Position numbers and translations under genes: made by a program. Of a stretch of DNA of 64,000 nucleotides, positions 1 through 7,937 are shown one piece after another (within the stretch, counting starts at the first letter, position 1; the number at the start of each line of letters is the position of its first letter). A model generated the notes under the pieces. It was not told the DNA's origin, made no database searches, and was given only the letters and a program-made list of their open reading frames with translations. Source of the DNA: Achromobacter denitrificans NBRC 15125 (GTDB lineage: Bacteria > Pseudomonadota > Gammaproteobacteria > Burkholderiales > Burkholderiaceae_B). Location of the stretch: contig NZ_BCTQ01000020.1 in NCBI RefSeq assembly GCF_001571365.1, positions 55,703-119,702 of the forward strand, given 5' to 3'.

Positions 1-2
1 AA

Positions 3-179
3 GTGCAAAAGGCTTTCGACAACGCCCGCGCCGCCCTGTCCGCGCAACCGGTGCTCAGCAGCGGCGCGCCCAACGGACGCAAGCGCACCGCCGCCGAAAG
101 GCGCGCACCGATGGTCGAGCGAGTCTATGGCACCGGTGTGACCGCGCAACCGGCGCAGAAGGATCATAGCGATGAATGA
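3..179 (+). CDS. Prophage protein, 5'-truncated by window edge
   Basis: The frame is already open at the left edge and ends inside the next gene through an ATGAATGA start/stop overlap. About 58 residues are visible, rich in Arg, Ala and Gln, with no motif I recognise. It belongs to the same run of overlapping genes that leads to the excisionase-like and integrase genes, so a prophage origin is likely. The true start lies outside the window and no function can be given. Confidence 0.5.
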   Translation: MQKAFDNARAALSAQPVLSSGAPNGRKRTAAERRAPMVERVYGTGVTAQPAQKDHSDE

Positions 180-684
180 CGCGACCGTGCTGGACCCGTG
201 CTGCGGTGGCCGCATGATGTGGTTCGACCGCCAAGATCAGCGCGCCCTGTTCGGTGACATCCGCAGCGAAGAGCACACCCTCTGCGACGGCCGCGTGTTC
301 AACATCACGCCAGATCTGAACATGGATTTCCGGGCCATCCCGTTCGCCGCCGACACGTTCGGGCTGGTGGTGTTCGACCCGCCGCACCTTCGCCGCGCCG
401 GCCGGGATTCCTGGCTGCGCGCCAAGTACGGGATTCTGGGCGACGACTGGCAGGACGATCTGCGCCGAGGCCTCGCCGAGTGCTTCCGCGTACTCAAGCC
501 GGAAGGCGTCCTGATCTTCAAGTGGGCGGAAGTCCAGATCCCGGTCAGCCAGATTCTGGCGCTCACCGATCACCGGCCGCTGTTTGGTCACAAGTCGGGC
601 AAGCGCGAGAAGACGCATTGGCTGACGTTCATGAAGCCGCCCTACCCGACCCAGCACACCGACGGAGGGGCCGTTTATGGCTGA
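172..684 (+). CDS. Phage SAM-dependent DNA methyltransferase-like protein
   Basis: A 170-residue protein with the features of a short class I SAM-dependent methyltransferase. An N-terminal LDPCCGG segment fits the SAM-binding motif, and FDPPH (about residues 65-69) resembles the DPPY/W/F catalytic motif of N6-adenine or N4-cytosine DNA methyltransferases. A later FRVLKPEGVLIFKW stretch fits the strand after the catalytic loop. It has no target-recognition domain, as is common for phage orphan enzymes. It overlaps the genes on both sides by 8 bases, indicating translational coupling in the prophage operon. His in place of the aromatic residue of DPPY leaves catalysis and substrate uncertain. 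Confidence 0.7.
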   Translation: MNDATVLDPCCGGRMMWFDRQDQRALFGDIRSEEHTLCDGRVFNITPDLNMDFRAIPFAADTFGLVVFDPPHLRRAGRDSWLRAKYGILGDDWQDDLRRGLAECFRVLKPEGVLIFKWAEVQIPVSQILALTDHRPLFGHKSGKREKTHWLTFMKPPYPTQHTDGGAVYG

Positions 685-862
685 CCTGATCGCCCGCCTG
701 GCCGCCCAGCTTCGCGAGTGCGCCGAAACCCTCGGGGCCGACCGGATTGACGAACACCGAGCCATGCGCGCATATGCCGACGCCATGGCGCTGCTGGCGG
801 AAATGCCTCATATATCGCGCACGCCCGCGGGCGATGCGTCATTAAAGGAGCAGCAACCATGA
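677..862 (+). CDS. Small prophage hypothetical protein
   Basis: A 61-residue, mainly helical and acidic/Arg-rich protein. It starts inside the end of the methyltransferase gene (ATGGCTGA overlap) and ends in an ATGA overlap with the excisionase-like gene. These couplings on both sides support it as a real gene. No domain is recognised and no function is proposed. Confidence 0.6.
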   Translation: MADLIARLAAQLRECAETLGADRIDEHRAMRAYADAMALLAEMPHISRTPAGDASLKEQQP

Positions 863-1056
863 AGTGGGTGAAGCTGAACAAGTACTGCGAGCTGTCCGGG
901 GATACGCCGGACGCCATCTATGCTAAAAATCGCCGACGGATCTGGACTGACGGCGTCCATTACAAGAAGGCGGCCGACGGCTGCATCTGGATCAACACCG
1001 AGGAAGTGGAGAAATGGGTCGAGCAGGATCAGAGCCAAAGCTGCCGCGCGGCGTGA
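859..1056 (+). CDS. Excisionase-like DNA-binding protein
   Basis: A 65-residue protein beginning MKWVKLNKYCELSG, then DAIYAKNRRRIWTDG and a C-terminal WINTEEVEKWV. This is the layout of the small phage excisionase family with a winged-helix DNA-binding fold. Such proteins bend attachment-site DNA and bias the integrase towards excision. It lies directly upstream of and overlaps the integrase gene (by 43 bases for the chosen integrase start), the usual xis-int arrangement. An AAAGGAG ribosome-binding sequence sits about 8 bases before the ATG. Confidence 0.75.
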   Translation: MKWVKLNKYCELSGDTPDAIYAKNRRRIWTDGVHYKKAADGCIWINTEEVEKWVEQDQSQSCRAA

Positions 1057-2276
1057 CCATCCGGGAACTGAAGGACGGCCCGCGCCTGCAGATCGCCTTC
1101 AGCTACCGCGGCGAGCAGTGCCGCGAGCTGCTGCCCGCGGGCAAGGTCACGAAGTCCTATCTGGAATATGCCGCCGGCCTGCGTGCCGAGATCCGCCGCA
1201 AGATCACCGACGGCACATTCAGCTACCGCGCCTACTTTCCGGATTCGCCGGCTGCGGCCAGGATGGAGCCGAACCAGGCTGCGATTCCAGGCGCGAAGCT
1301 GCTACTGGGCGCGCTGCTGGACGCGCAGCTTGCCCTCTACGAGAAGCAGGCCGCCAACGGCAGCATCTCCGCGTCCACGCTGCTGGGCTATGCCAAGGCG
1401 ATCCGGCATTACCTCCGGCCGCGCTGGGGTGATACACCCGTCAACGAACTGGCGCCGGCCGACCTGCGCGCCTGGATCGCCGGCATGGGCGTCACGGGCA
1501 AGACGGTGCGCAACCGGCTGACGCCGCTCCGCTCGGTCCTGGATGATGCCGTGAACGACGAGTTGCTGGACAGCAACCCGCTGGACCGGATCGCCCTGGG
1601 CAAGCTGATCAAGCAGACGGCCACCAAGAGCAACTACGAGGTCGACCCGTTCGACATGGACGAGGTTGCAGCGCTGTGCAAGGCGGCGCGAGCCGACGAA
1701 CTGCCGCTGATCCAGTTCTGGTTCGAAGCCGGATTGCGCCCGGGTGAAATTCAGGCCGTGGAATGGTCGAGCGTCGATTGGGTGCATGGGCGCGTGCGCA
1801 TCGACGACAACATCGTGACGGGCATGGTCGAAGGCAAGGCCGCCCAGGTGCGCAAGGCGCCGAAGACGCAGGCGGGCATACGCGACGTGGACCTGTCACC
1901 CCTGGCACTGGCGGCGCTCAAGGCCCAGAAGGCGTTCACCTTCCTGACCGGCGGCAGAATCTGGCACGACCCGCGCAAGAACGAGCCATGGGCATCGGAT
2001 GCGCAGATCCGAAAATCCCTCTGGCAGCCCCTGTGCAAGCGCGCCGGCGTGCGCTACCGCAACCCATACCAGATGCGGCATACCTATGCCAGCACGCGGC
2101 TGACTGCGGGCGCGAATCCCTGGTACATTGCGGACCAGCTCGGCCACACCGACGTCGAGATGGTATTCAAGATCTACGGGAAGTTCATCCCGAAGAACTT
2201 CCAGAGGGCCGGCGCATTCACACCGGTTTCACACGCAGACCAGGCGGCGGGCAAAACTGGCACTGTAAGCGGCTGA
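1014..2276 (+). CDS. int: Tyrosine-type site-specific integrase (prophage)
   Basis: A 420-residue phage integrase. It has an arm-type DNA-binding N-terminus (about residues 10-90), a SAM-like core-binding domain (about 95-180) and a C-terminal catalytic domain. Visible catalytic elements are Arg242 (EAGLRPGE), the box YQMRHTYAS with Arg355, His378 in LGHTD and the nucleophile Tyr388 in KIYGKF. The first His of the usual HxxR box is Tyr, which is common in this subfamily. The gene points at a tRNA/tmRNA 3'-end sequence 44 bases downstream, as expected for the integrase end of an inserted prophage. The start is uncertain because it overlaps the excisionase frame. Confidence 0.92.
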   Translation: MGRAGSEPKLPRGVTIRELKDGPRLQIAFSYRGEQCRELLPAGKVTKSYLEYAAGLRAEIRRKITDGTFSYRAYFPDSPAAARMEPNQAAIPGAKLLLGALLDAQLALYEKQAANGSISASTLLGYAKAIRHYLRPRWGDTPVNELAPADLRAWIAGMGVTGKTVRNRLTPLRSVLDDAVNDELLDSNPLDRIALGKLIKQTATKSNYEVDPFDMDEVAALCKAARADELPLIQFWFEAGLRPGEIQAVEWSSVDWVHGRVRIDDNIVTGMVEGKAAQVRKAPKTQAGIRDVDLSPLALAALKAQKAFTFLTGGRIWHDPRKNEPWASDAQIRKSLWQPLCKRAGVRYRNPYQMRHTYASTRLTAGANPWYIADQLGHTDVEMVFKIYGKFIPKNFQRAGAFTPVSHADQAAGKTGTVSG

Positions 2277-2319
2277 TTTTTGGGACATATTCCCCCCAAG
2301 AAATCAGGCCAGCCGGCAG

Positions 2320-2342
2320 TTCAATTCCCCCCGGCTCCACCA
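2320..2342 (+). repeat. Attachment-site remnant: 3' end of a tRNA or tmRNA gene
   Basis: The bases read exactly as a T-loop (TTCAATT), the 3' half of a T-stem (CCCCC), a 7-base acceptor strand (CGGCTCC), discriminator A and CCA. The 5' half of the T-stem is missing: the preceding bases are GGCAG, which pair at only three of five positions. This is what a phage crossover inside the T-stem leaves behind, with the intact gene at the far end of the prophage outside this window. The acceptor strand would pair with a 5' end such as GGGGCCG or GGAGCCG, so tmRNA and a tRNA both remain possible. Confidence 0.75.
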
Positions 2343-2392
2343 GATTAGCAAGTCCTGCCTTGTGCAGGATTATCTGCCCTCAAGTACGAATG

Positions 2393-2422
2393 GCCGCCCG
2401 GCATTATGCCGGGCGGCTTTTT
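2393..2422 (+). terminator. Rho-independent terminator after the att remnant
   Basis: A perfect 11-bp GC-rich stem (GCCGCCCGGCA with TGCCGGGCGGC, loop TTA) is followed by five T residues. It sits 50 bases after the tRNA/tmRNA remnant. It was probably the native terminator of the RNA gene the prophage entered, and now also ends transcription from the integrase side. Confidence 0.85.
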
Positions 2423-2523
2423 CTTTGGCCGGACGGTTCATCCCGGCCGTGTGCCGCGCCCCGGGAAAGCCGGCGGGGCGGCGGAGGCCGGCTTCCGGCC
2501 CACGGCAACCCGGGCCCGATGCT

Positions 2524-4587
2524 TCAATACTTGAAGCTCACGCGCGCCCAGAACGTGCGGCCGGGCTCGTTCACCGCGGTGTTGGCGGCGTAGCCGAAGC
2601 CGGCGTTCCCCGCGAGGTTCAGGTGCTCGCTGTAGGTCTTGTCGAACAGATTGTCCACGCCCATCGACAGCTGGACCTGCTTGTTGACCGCGTAGCCGCC
2701 ATTGATGGAGAAGACGCCGAAGCCGGCGCTGGGGCCGAAGTCCTTGCCGACCACGTTGCCTTCGTTCAAGGCGTAGCGCTTCTGCGCGGCGACGATGCGC
2801 CACAGGGCGCCGGCCGACCAGGTGCCGTCGTCGTAGGCGGCGCTGAGCTTGGCTTCCAGCGGCGGCATCTGCGGCAAGGCCCTGCCGTCGCTGCGGTTCT
2901 GCCCCCAGGCATAGGCCAGCGTGGCGCCCAGCTTCCAGCTCGGCGCGATCTTGTAGGACGCGCCCAGCTCGCCGCCGGCGATCCTGGCGTCCACGTTGGT
3001 CGCCTGGGACGAGGATCCCATCATGCCGCCCGAGGTGTAGTTGAACAGGATGTAGTCGTCGATATAGCCCGCGTAGCCCGAGAACCAGGCGTCCACCGTC
3101 TCCGTCCGGTACTGCGCGCCGAAGTCCAGCTGCGTGGTCTTTTCGGGCTTCACGCCGCTGAAGGCGTTGACCGTGCCGGCCGGCCCGCGATCCGGCGAGA
3201 ACAGCTCCCAGTAGTCGGGGAAACGCTCCACGTGTCCCAGGCCGACGTAGAGGGTGGCCGGCAGGGTTTCCAGGTCCTGCTCGTAGCGCAGGAACCCGCT
3301 GGGCAGCGTGTCGTTGCGGCGTTCGCCGGCGGTGGGATTGGGCATGGGCATCATCATGCCGCCGTCGTCCTGGCGGAAGTCCTTGGCGGAGGCCCAGTCC
3401 ACGCGCGCGCCGCCGATGACGCGGCTGCCCGGCGCGGCGCGCCAGGTCACTTCGCCGAACAGGCCGGTATTGGAGAAGTCCGCGTCCTTGACCCAGGGCT
3501 GGCTGCGATAGGAGACTGCGCCCATGCCGCTGCGGGAACGATGGCGGCTTTGCTGGAAGTCCAGGCCGGTCACGACATCGACGTCCCGGGACAGGTTCCA
3601 GGTGCTGGCGAAACGTCCTCCCCAGGTGGCGCGGTCGACGTCGGCCGCCATGCGCATGGGCATGGCGCTCATCGGGTCGGGCGCGCGCAGCGTGTAGTTG
3701 TCCATCACGTGATCCGCGTAGTTGTAGTACAGCTGCGCCTCGACCTTGTTGAGGACCGTCCCGATGTTGCGCTTCTCGAACCGCAGGCCGAAGCTCTCGC
3801 GCTTGAATTGCGAGCCGTCCATGCCGCGGCCCGCGTAGCGGGCCTCGCCGTCGCCGGTGCCCGCGGTCAGCTCATACAGGGTGTCGGCGTCCGGGGTGAA
3901 GCCCAGCGTGACGTCCGCGTTCCACTTGTCCCAGCGGGACGGCACCTTGTTGCCGTCGCCGTCCTCGTAGTCCTGCGAATGGGAGTGATTGGCCGTGACG
4001 CGCGTGTACACCTTGTCGTTGCCCACCGTCAGGTCGGCGGCCTGGTCGTTGCGGCCGAAGGAGCCGCCCAGCAGGCTGCCGTCGAAACGCACCCCCGGCT
4101 CGGTGAAGCGCGGCGTGTCGCGGTCGAACTTGACCGTGCCGGCCGATGCGCCCGGGCCCCACAGCACGGTCTGCGGCCCCTTGATGACCGTGAGCTGGTC
4201 GAAGTTCTCGGGTGAGATATAGGAGCTGGGCGCATCCATGCGGGCGGGGCAGGCGCCGGGCATGGACGTGCCGTTGGTCAGGAGATTCAGGCGCGAACCG
4301 AACATCCCGCGCAGGACCGGATCGCCGTTGGTCCCGCCGTTGCGGATGGAGGAGAAGCCGGGAATGGTCTTGAGGTAATCCGTGCCGTCGCTCGCCGGCA
4401 GCGGCTGGCGCGGGATCTTCGGATCTGTCGTGAAGGTCAGGGGCGCGCTGGGCGCCACGCCCGTGATCACCACCGGATCCATGGTGGCGACGGCGTTCGC
4501 GTCGGTGGCCTGGCCCCAGGCGGGAGAGCTGGCGGCCAGGGCGGCCGCGAGGGAGGTGATGCGCAGGAATACGTCTTTCTGGTACAT
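2524..4587 (-). CDS. oprC: TonB-dependent copper receptor (OprC/NosA type)
   Basis: A 687-residue outer-membrane receptor with a signal peptide (cut near AWGQA), a plug domain and a 22-strand type barrel ending in a Phe-containing C-terminus (RVSFKY). The plug carries CPARM, with Cys113 and Met117. This CxxxM motif is the copper-binding site described for Pseudomonas OprC, and VIKGPQTVLWGPGASAGTV is typical of this receptor family. A DUF2946 gene, a frequent partner of such receptors, lies upstream on the same strand. The ATG at 4587 gives a normal signal peptide; a TTG six codons upstream is possible, and neither has a strong ribosome-binding site. The role in Cu uptake is inferred from family. 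Confidence 0.85.
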   Translation of the reverse strand: MYQKDVFLRITSLAAALAASSPAWGQATDANAVATMDPVVITGVAPSAPLTFTTDPKIPRQPLPASDGTDYLKTIPGFSSIRNGGTNGDPVLRGMFGSRLNLLTNGTSMPGACPARMDAPSSYISPENFDQLTVIKGPQTVLWGPGASAGTVKFDRDTPRFTEPGVRFDGSLLGGSFGRNDQAADLTVGNDKVYTRVTANHSHSQDYEDGDGNKVPSRWDKWNADVTLGFTPDADTLYELTAGTGDGEARYAGRGMDGSQFKRESFGLRFEKRNIGTVLNKVEAQLYYNYADHVMDNYTLRAPDPMSAMPMRMAADVDRATWGGRFASTWNLSRDVDVVTGLDFQQSRHRSRSGMGAVSYRSQPWVKDADFSNTGLFGEVTWRAAPGSRVIGGARVDWASAKDFRQDDGGMMMPMPNPTAGERRNDTLPSGFLRYEQDLETLPATLYVGLGHVERFPDYWELFSPDRGPAGTVNAFSGVKPEKTTQLDFGAQYRTETVDAWFSGYAGYIDDYILFNYTSGGMMGSSSQATNVDARIAGGELGASYKIAPSWKLGATLAYAWGQNRSDGRALPQMPPLEAKLSAAYDDGTWSAGALWRIVAAQKRYALNEGNVVGKDFGPSAGFGVFSINGGYAVNKQVQLSMGVDNLFDKTYSEHLNLAGNAGFGYAANTAVNEPGRTFWARVSFKY

Positions 4588-4795
4588 GTCGGGTTCTATC
4601 TGCAAAATCCATGGCCCGCACCCGCCGCGGCGGCCAGGGCCGCGCGGCGCCAGCCGCCCAGGGGCGGCGCGGGTGCGCAGGAAGCGAAACCGGTTTACGT
4701 CCGCGCCAGGGCGGCGCCGGCGGCGCGCAAGCGCGCGTCATCGCGCGCGCGGCCGGGGGCCGCGCGCGAAACGCATCGGTAACGTGGGAGCGGAA

Positions 4796-5200
4796 TCAGG
4801 CCGTGAACGGCGGCGCGCGCGATTTCTGCGGCAGCCTCGCCAGCGCGCTGGAGAAGTGGACCTCGACGCTCGGCCGCGGCACGACGGGCGTGACGGCGGG
4901 CAGGAGCCAGGCCAGGACGAACAGCTCGGGAAGCGTGGCGCCGCCGAGCATCGCGCAGCCGGTGACGCAGCAATGCGGCAAGGCGCCGCTGTGCTGCTCG
5001 GCATCTTGCGCGGGACGCTGGATGTCTAGCGCGACGACGCGAGGACCGCTCGCCGTGCAGATGATGGTGAGGGCGCCCGCCTTGCCGGACGCGAGGCCGG
5101 ATGCGGCCAGGGCCGAAGATGCGATCAACGCCTGGAAGACGAACAGAAGCGCCGCGGCTAGCGCGACGCATCGTCTGTTGGCGAGGACTCGTGTGTACAT
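4796..5200 (-). CDS. DUF2946 family protein, copper-receptor partner
   Basis: A 134-residue protein with an N-terminal signal/anchor (CVALAAALLFVFQALIASSALA), a central HCCVTGC cysteine cluster and a hydrophobic C-terminal segment. This matches DUF2946, a small family often adjacent to TonB copper receptors. The start at 5200 (MYTRV) has AAGGG six bases upstream, better than longer in-frame options. About 200 bases separate it from the receptor downstream on the same strand. The His/Cys cluster suggests metal handling, but no biochemical role is established here. Confidence 0.7.
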   Translation of the reverse strand: MYTRVLANRRCVALAAALLFVFQALIASSALAASGLASGKAGALTIICTASGPRVVALDIQRPAQDAEQHSGALPHCCVTGCAMLGGATLPELFVLAWLLPAVTPVVPRPSVEVHFSSALARLPQKSRAPPFTA

Positions 5201-5328
5201 TCGCATCCCTTGATCGGTGCAGATGGTAGCACGCGAAGACGGAGCAAATGCCGCCTGCGGCACGCGGCCACCAGCGGTTTCGCGCCGGGACATGATCTCC
5301 GACAATATCCGGCGCCAGGCGTCGGGAA

Positions 5329-5350
5329 GGCCGGGATTCCCGTCCCGGCC
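5329..5350 (-). terminator. Hairpin after the alkylsulfatase gene
   Basis: GGCCGGGA and TCCCGGCC form a perfect 8-bp stem with a 6-base loop, ten bases past the sdsA stop. There is no run of T on the downstream side, so it may protect the mRNA 3' end or need a termination factor. Confidence 0.4.
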
Positions 5351-5359
5351 CGTTCACCA

Positions 5360-7393
5360 TCAAGGCGTGACGATGTTGAACCAGAACTCGAAGTTGTCCA
5401 GAGCGGCGAACATGTCCGTGATCTTCTGCTGATCGCCGGTGACCTTCACCTCGCCCTTGTCGATGGCGTCCTTGAGCGTCATTTCCTTGAGCATCATGCG
5501 GTTGAGCGTCTCGCGGCTGAGCGTCATGCCGGCCGTCGGCTCCTTGGACTGCTTGCCCTCGGTGTGGTTGAGCACGCTGTTCACCATTTCCAGCATGTAC
5601 TGCTGCTTGGTGTCGGTGAAGTCCAGGTTGAGCACGACGTGCTTGCCGGCGGCCTTCTCGCGGTTCAGGCGCACGGCGAAATAGTCGAACAGCATGTCGA
5701 GCGTCATCGCGCGCACCGTGTCCGGGCTGGCGGTGTCCGGCACGGGCAGCTTCTGCACGCCTTCGCGCAGTTCCTTGGCGCCGGTCAGGTAGAAGTTGCG
5801 CCACGGCCCGCTTTCTGCCTGGTACCCCATCTGCTCCAGCGCGTCGGCCTGCAGGTTCTTGGCTTCCTGGTTGTCGGGGTCGGCGAAGACCGCGTAGTTC
5901 ACCACTTCCGCGACCCAGCGATAGTCGCCCTTCTGGTAGTACTCGCGCGCCTTCTTCAGGATGGCGTCGACGCCGCCCATCATGTCCACGTAGCGCTTGG
6001 AAGCTTCCTGGATGGGCAGCGTGTGCAACGTGGCCGGATTGCCATTGAACCAGCCCAGATAGAGCACGTAGGTGGCGCGCACGTCATGGTTCACCGAACC
6101 GTAATAGCCGCGGTTCGAGAACTTGGTGGCGATGGTCTCGGGCAGCTTGACCTGCTCGGCGATCTCTTCCTTGTTGTAGCCCATGTTGGCCAGCCGCAAG
6201 GTCTCGTCGTTGATGTAGCGGTACATGTCGCGCTGCATGCCCAGCTGCTCCTGGACCGCCTTCTGGCCCCACACCGGCCAATGGTGCATGGCGTACATCA
6301 CTTCCACATCGTCGCCCCACAGGGCCAGGGCCTCGTTCAGGTATTTCGACCAGGCCAGCGGATCGCGGATCTTGGCGCCGCGCAGCGAATAGGTGTTGTG
6401 CAGCGTGTGGGTGGAGTCCTCGGCGGTGTTGAGCGCCTTCTTTTCCTTGATGTAGTAGAGCATCTCGGCGGGCGCCTCGCTGCCCGGCGCATACAGGAAC
6501 TCGTACGTGAGCCCGTCGATGGTGCGCTTTTCGCCGGTCTTCTCGATGATGTCCGTGGGCGGGATCAGCGTGACCGTTCCGGCGGACGTGGTGGTGCCCA
6601 GCCCGGCGCCCACCTGGCCGGTGGGGCTGGGCGGCAGCAGGTTGCCGTACATGTAGCTGGCGCGGCGGCTCATGGCGGTGCCGGCCATCACGTTCTCGGC
6701 CACGGCGTGTTCGAGAAAGCCCAGCGGCGCATAGATCTTGACCTTGCCCGCCTTGACGTCCGCTTCGTCCACCACGCCGCGCACGCCGCCGTAGTGGTCC
6801 ACGTGGCTGTGCGTGTAGATCACGGCCACCACGGGCTTCTTCGGGCGGTGCTGGTAGTAGAGGTCGAGCGCGGCCTTGGCCGTTTCGGTGGAGATGAGGG
6901 GATCCATGATCGTCAGGCCTTCCTTGCCCTCGACGATCGTCATGTTGGAGAGGTCGTAGTTGCGCACCTGGTAGATGCCGTCGGTGACCTGGAAGAGACC
7001 CGAAATGTTCAGCAACTGGGACTGGCGCCAGAGGCTGGGATTGACGGTGTCCGGCGCCGCGGCGCCTTCCTTGATGAAATCGTATTTGCCGGGGTCCCAG
7101 ACCAGGTTGCCCTGGGCGCCCTTGATCATGCCCGCGGGCAGCGGCGCGATGAAGCCCTTGTGCGCCAGCTCGAACGACGTCTTGTCGGAAAACGGCAGTT
7201 CCTTCAGCAGCGCCGCGTTGGCGTTCTTGGTCGCGACCTCGGCGGGCTTGGGTTGCTCGGCCGACCAGGCGCCGCCCGCCAGGGACAGCGCCAGCGCGCT
7301 CAGAGCCCATCGCGCCAGCCGGTGCTTTGGCGCCCTGGCGCGGCGGTCGGGGAATTCGGAAGGGGCGTTCATACTGCGAGGGGGCTTCATCAT
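5360..7393 (-). CDS. sdsA: Linear primary alkylsulfatase (SdsA1 family)
   Basis: A 677-residue metallo-beta-lactamase-fold enzyme predicted to hydrolyse primary alkyl sulfates such as dodecyl sulfate to alcohol and sulfate. The zinc motif THSHVDHYGG is intact, and later AEDSTHTLHN and MYAMHHWPVWG match the family. The C-terminal ~120 residues are the SCP2-like alkyl-binding domain, and the middle is the helical dimerisation domain. A twin-basic hydrophobic N-terminus ending in GGAWSAEQ indicates export. The start at 7393 is supported by GGAG about eight bases upstream. It is divergent from an outer-membrane barrel gene; no LysR-type sdsB regulator is visible nearby. Confidence 0.9.
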   Translation of the reverse strand: MMKPPRSMNAPSEFPDRRARAPKHRLARWALSALALSLAGGAWSAEQPKPAEVATKNANAALLKELPFSDKTSFELAHKGFIAPLPAGMIKGAQGNLVWDPGKYDFIKEGAAAPDTVNPSLWRQSQLLNISGLFQVTDGIYQVRNYDLSNMTIVEGKEGLTIMDPLISTETAKAALDLYYQHRPKKPVVAVIYTHSHVDHYGGVRGVVDEADVKAGKVKIYAPLGFLEHAVAENVMAGTAMSRRASYMYGNLLPPSPTGQVGAGLGTTTSAGTVTLIPPTDIIEKTGEKRTIDGLTYEFLYAPGSEAPAEMLYYIKEKKALNTAEDSTHTLHNTYSLRGAKIRDPLAWSKYLNEALALWGDDVEVMYAMHHWPVWGQKAVQEQLGMQRDMYRYINDETLRLANMGYNKEEIAEQVKLPETIATKFSNRGYYGSVNHDVRATYVLYLGWFNGNPATLHTLPIQEASKRYVDMMGGVDAILKKAREYYQKGDYRWVAEVVNYAVFADPDNQEAKNLQADALEQMGYQAESGPWRNFYLTGAKELREGVQKLPVPDTASPDTVRAMTLDMLFDYFAVRLNREKAAGKHVVLNLDFTDTKQQYMLEMVNSVLNHTEGKQSKEPTAGMTLSRETLNRMMLKEMTLKDAIDKGEVKVTGDQQKITDMFAALDNFEFWFNIVTP

Positions 7394-7937
7394 GACGTGT
7401 CTCCAAACATGGGGTATGGATGGGTCACGTCGGAACGCGGCCCGGTCAGGCAATGAGGTCACGCGTATGCGGGAAAACGCTGGCGTTCGGCCATGGAGCC
7501 GGGAACGCGCGCGCGGGGCTGACGGTCTGGGCTGGAGGAACAGGAGGGGGGATGGGGGGGAAGGACGGTGGCGCGGCCGGTGCGGCCGTGGGTGTGCGCG
7601 GCGTCAGCCGCGGTGCAAGCAGGAAACCCAGGCCATCGTTGCATCCAACCACCCTCCCGGTATTTTGACAATACGTACGAGTGAAACGCGGTAACGGCTT
7701 GACGGTCGCGTGTGCGCCAAGATGCATAAATCGTACACATAATTTCGATGGAATCAAGCATGAGTGCCGCAAATGCAACTGCGGCCCGGCGCCCTTCCCC
7801 GGGCCGCGCCCGAGGCAGCGCGCGGGATTCTTGAGCCCTTTCCGGCATCCGTGTAATCTGCCCGAGCCGGCTCCCCCTTGCCGTCCGGGCGCCAGACCGG
7901 CGTAGCGCGTTGTCAATGCATACACTCGGAGATTTGC
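7394..7937. other. Intergenic region between divergent sdsA and barrel genes
   Basis: This 544-base stretch holds no convincing gene. Open frames here lack ribosome-binding sites and have unlike-protein composition. It should carry both divergent promoters. The only structured element I see is the short palindrome at 7660-7674; a TTGACG at 7699-7704 could be a -35 for the rightward gene, but no good -10 follows. Confidence 0.6.
7660..7674. promoter_or_regulatory. Candidate operator: palindrome GTATT-N5-AATAC
   Basis: A perfect 5-bp inverted repeat with a 5-base spacer lies in an AT-rich patch of the divergent intergenic region. It overlaps a TTGACA hexamer on the plus strand and a TTGTCA on the minus strand. 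Such a position suits a regulator binding site controlling one or both genes. This is inference from symmetry and location only. Confidence 0.3.

Noticed and set aside
5210..7456. 748-residue open frame opposite sdsA
   Set aside because: Antisense shadow; the minus strand carries the intact THSHVDHYGG enzyme.
7459..7848. 129-residue open frame between sdsA and the barrel gene
   Set aside because: Unlike-protein composition, no ribosome-binding site, and it fills the expected promoter region.
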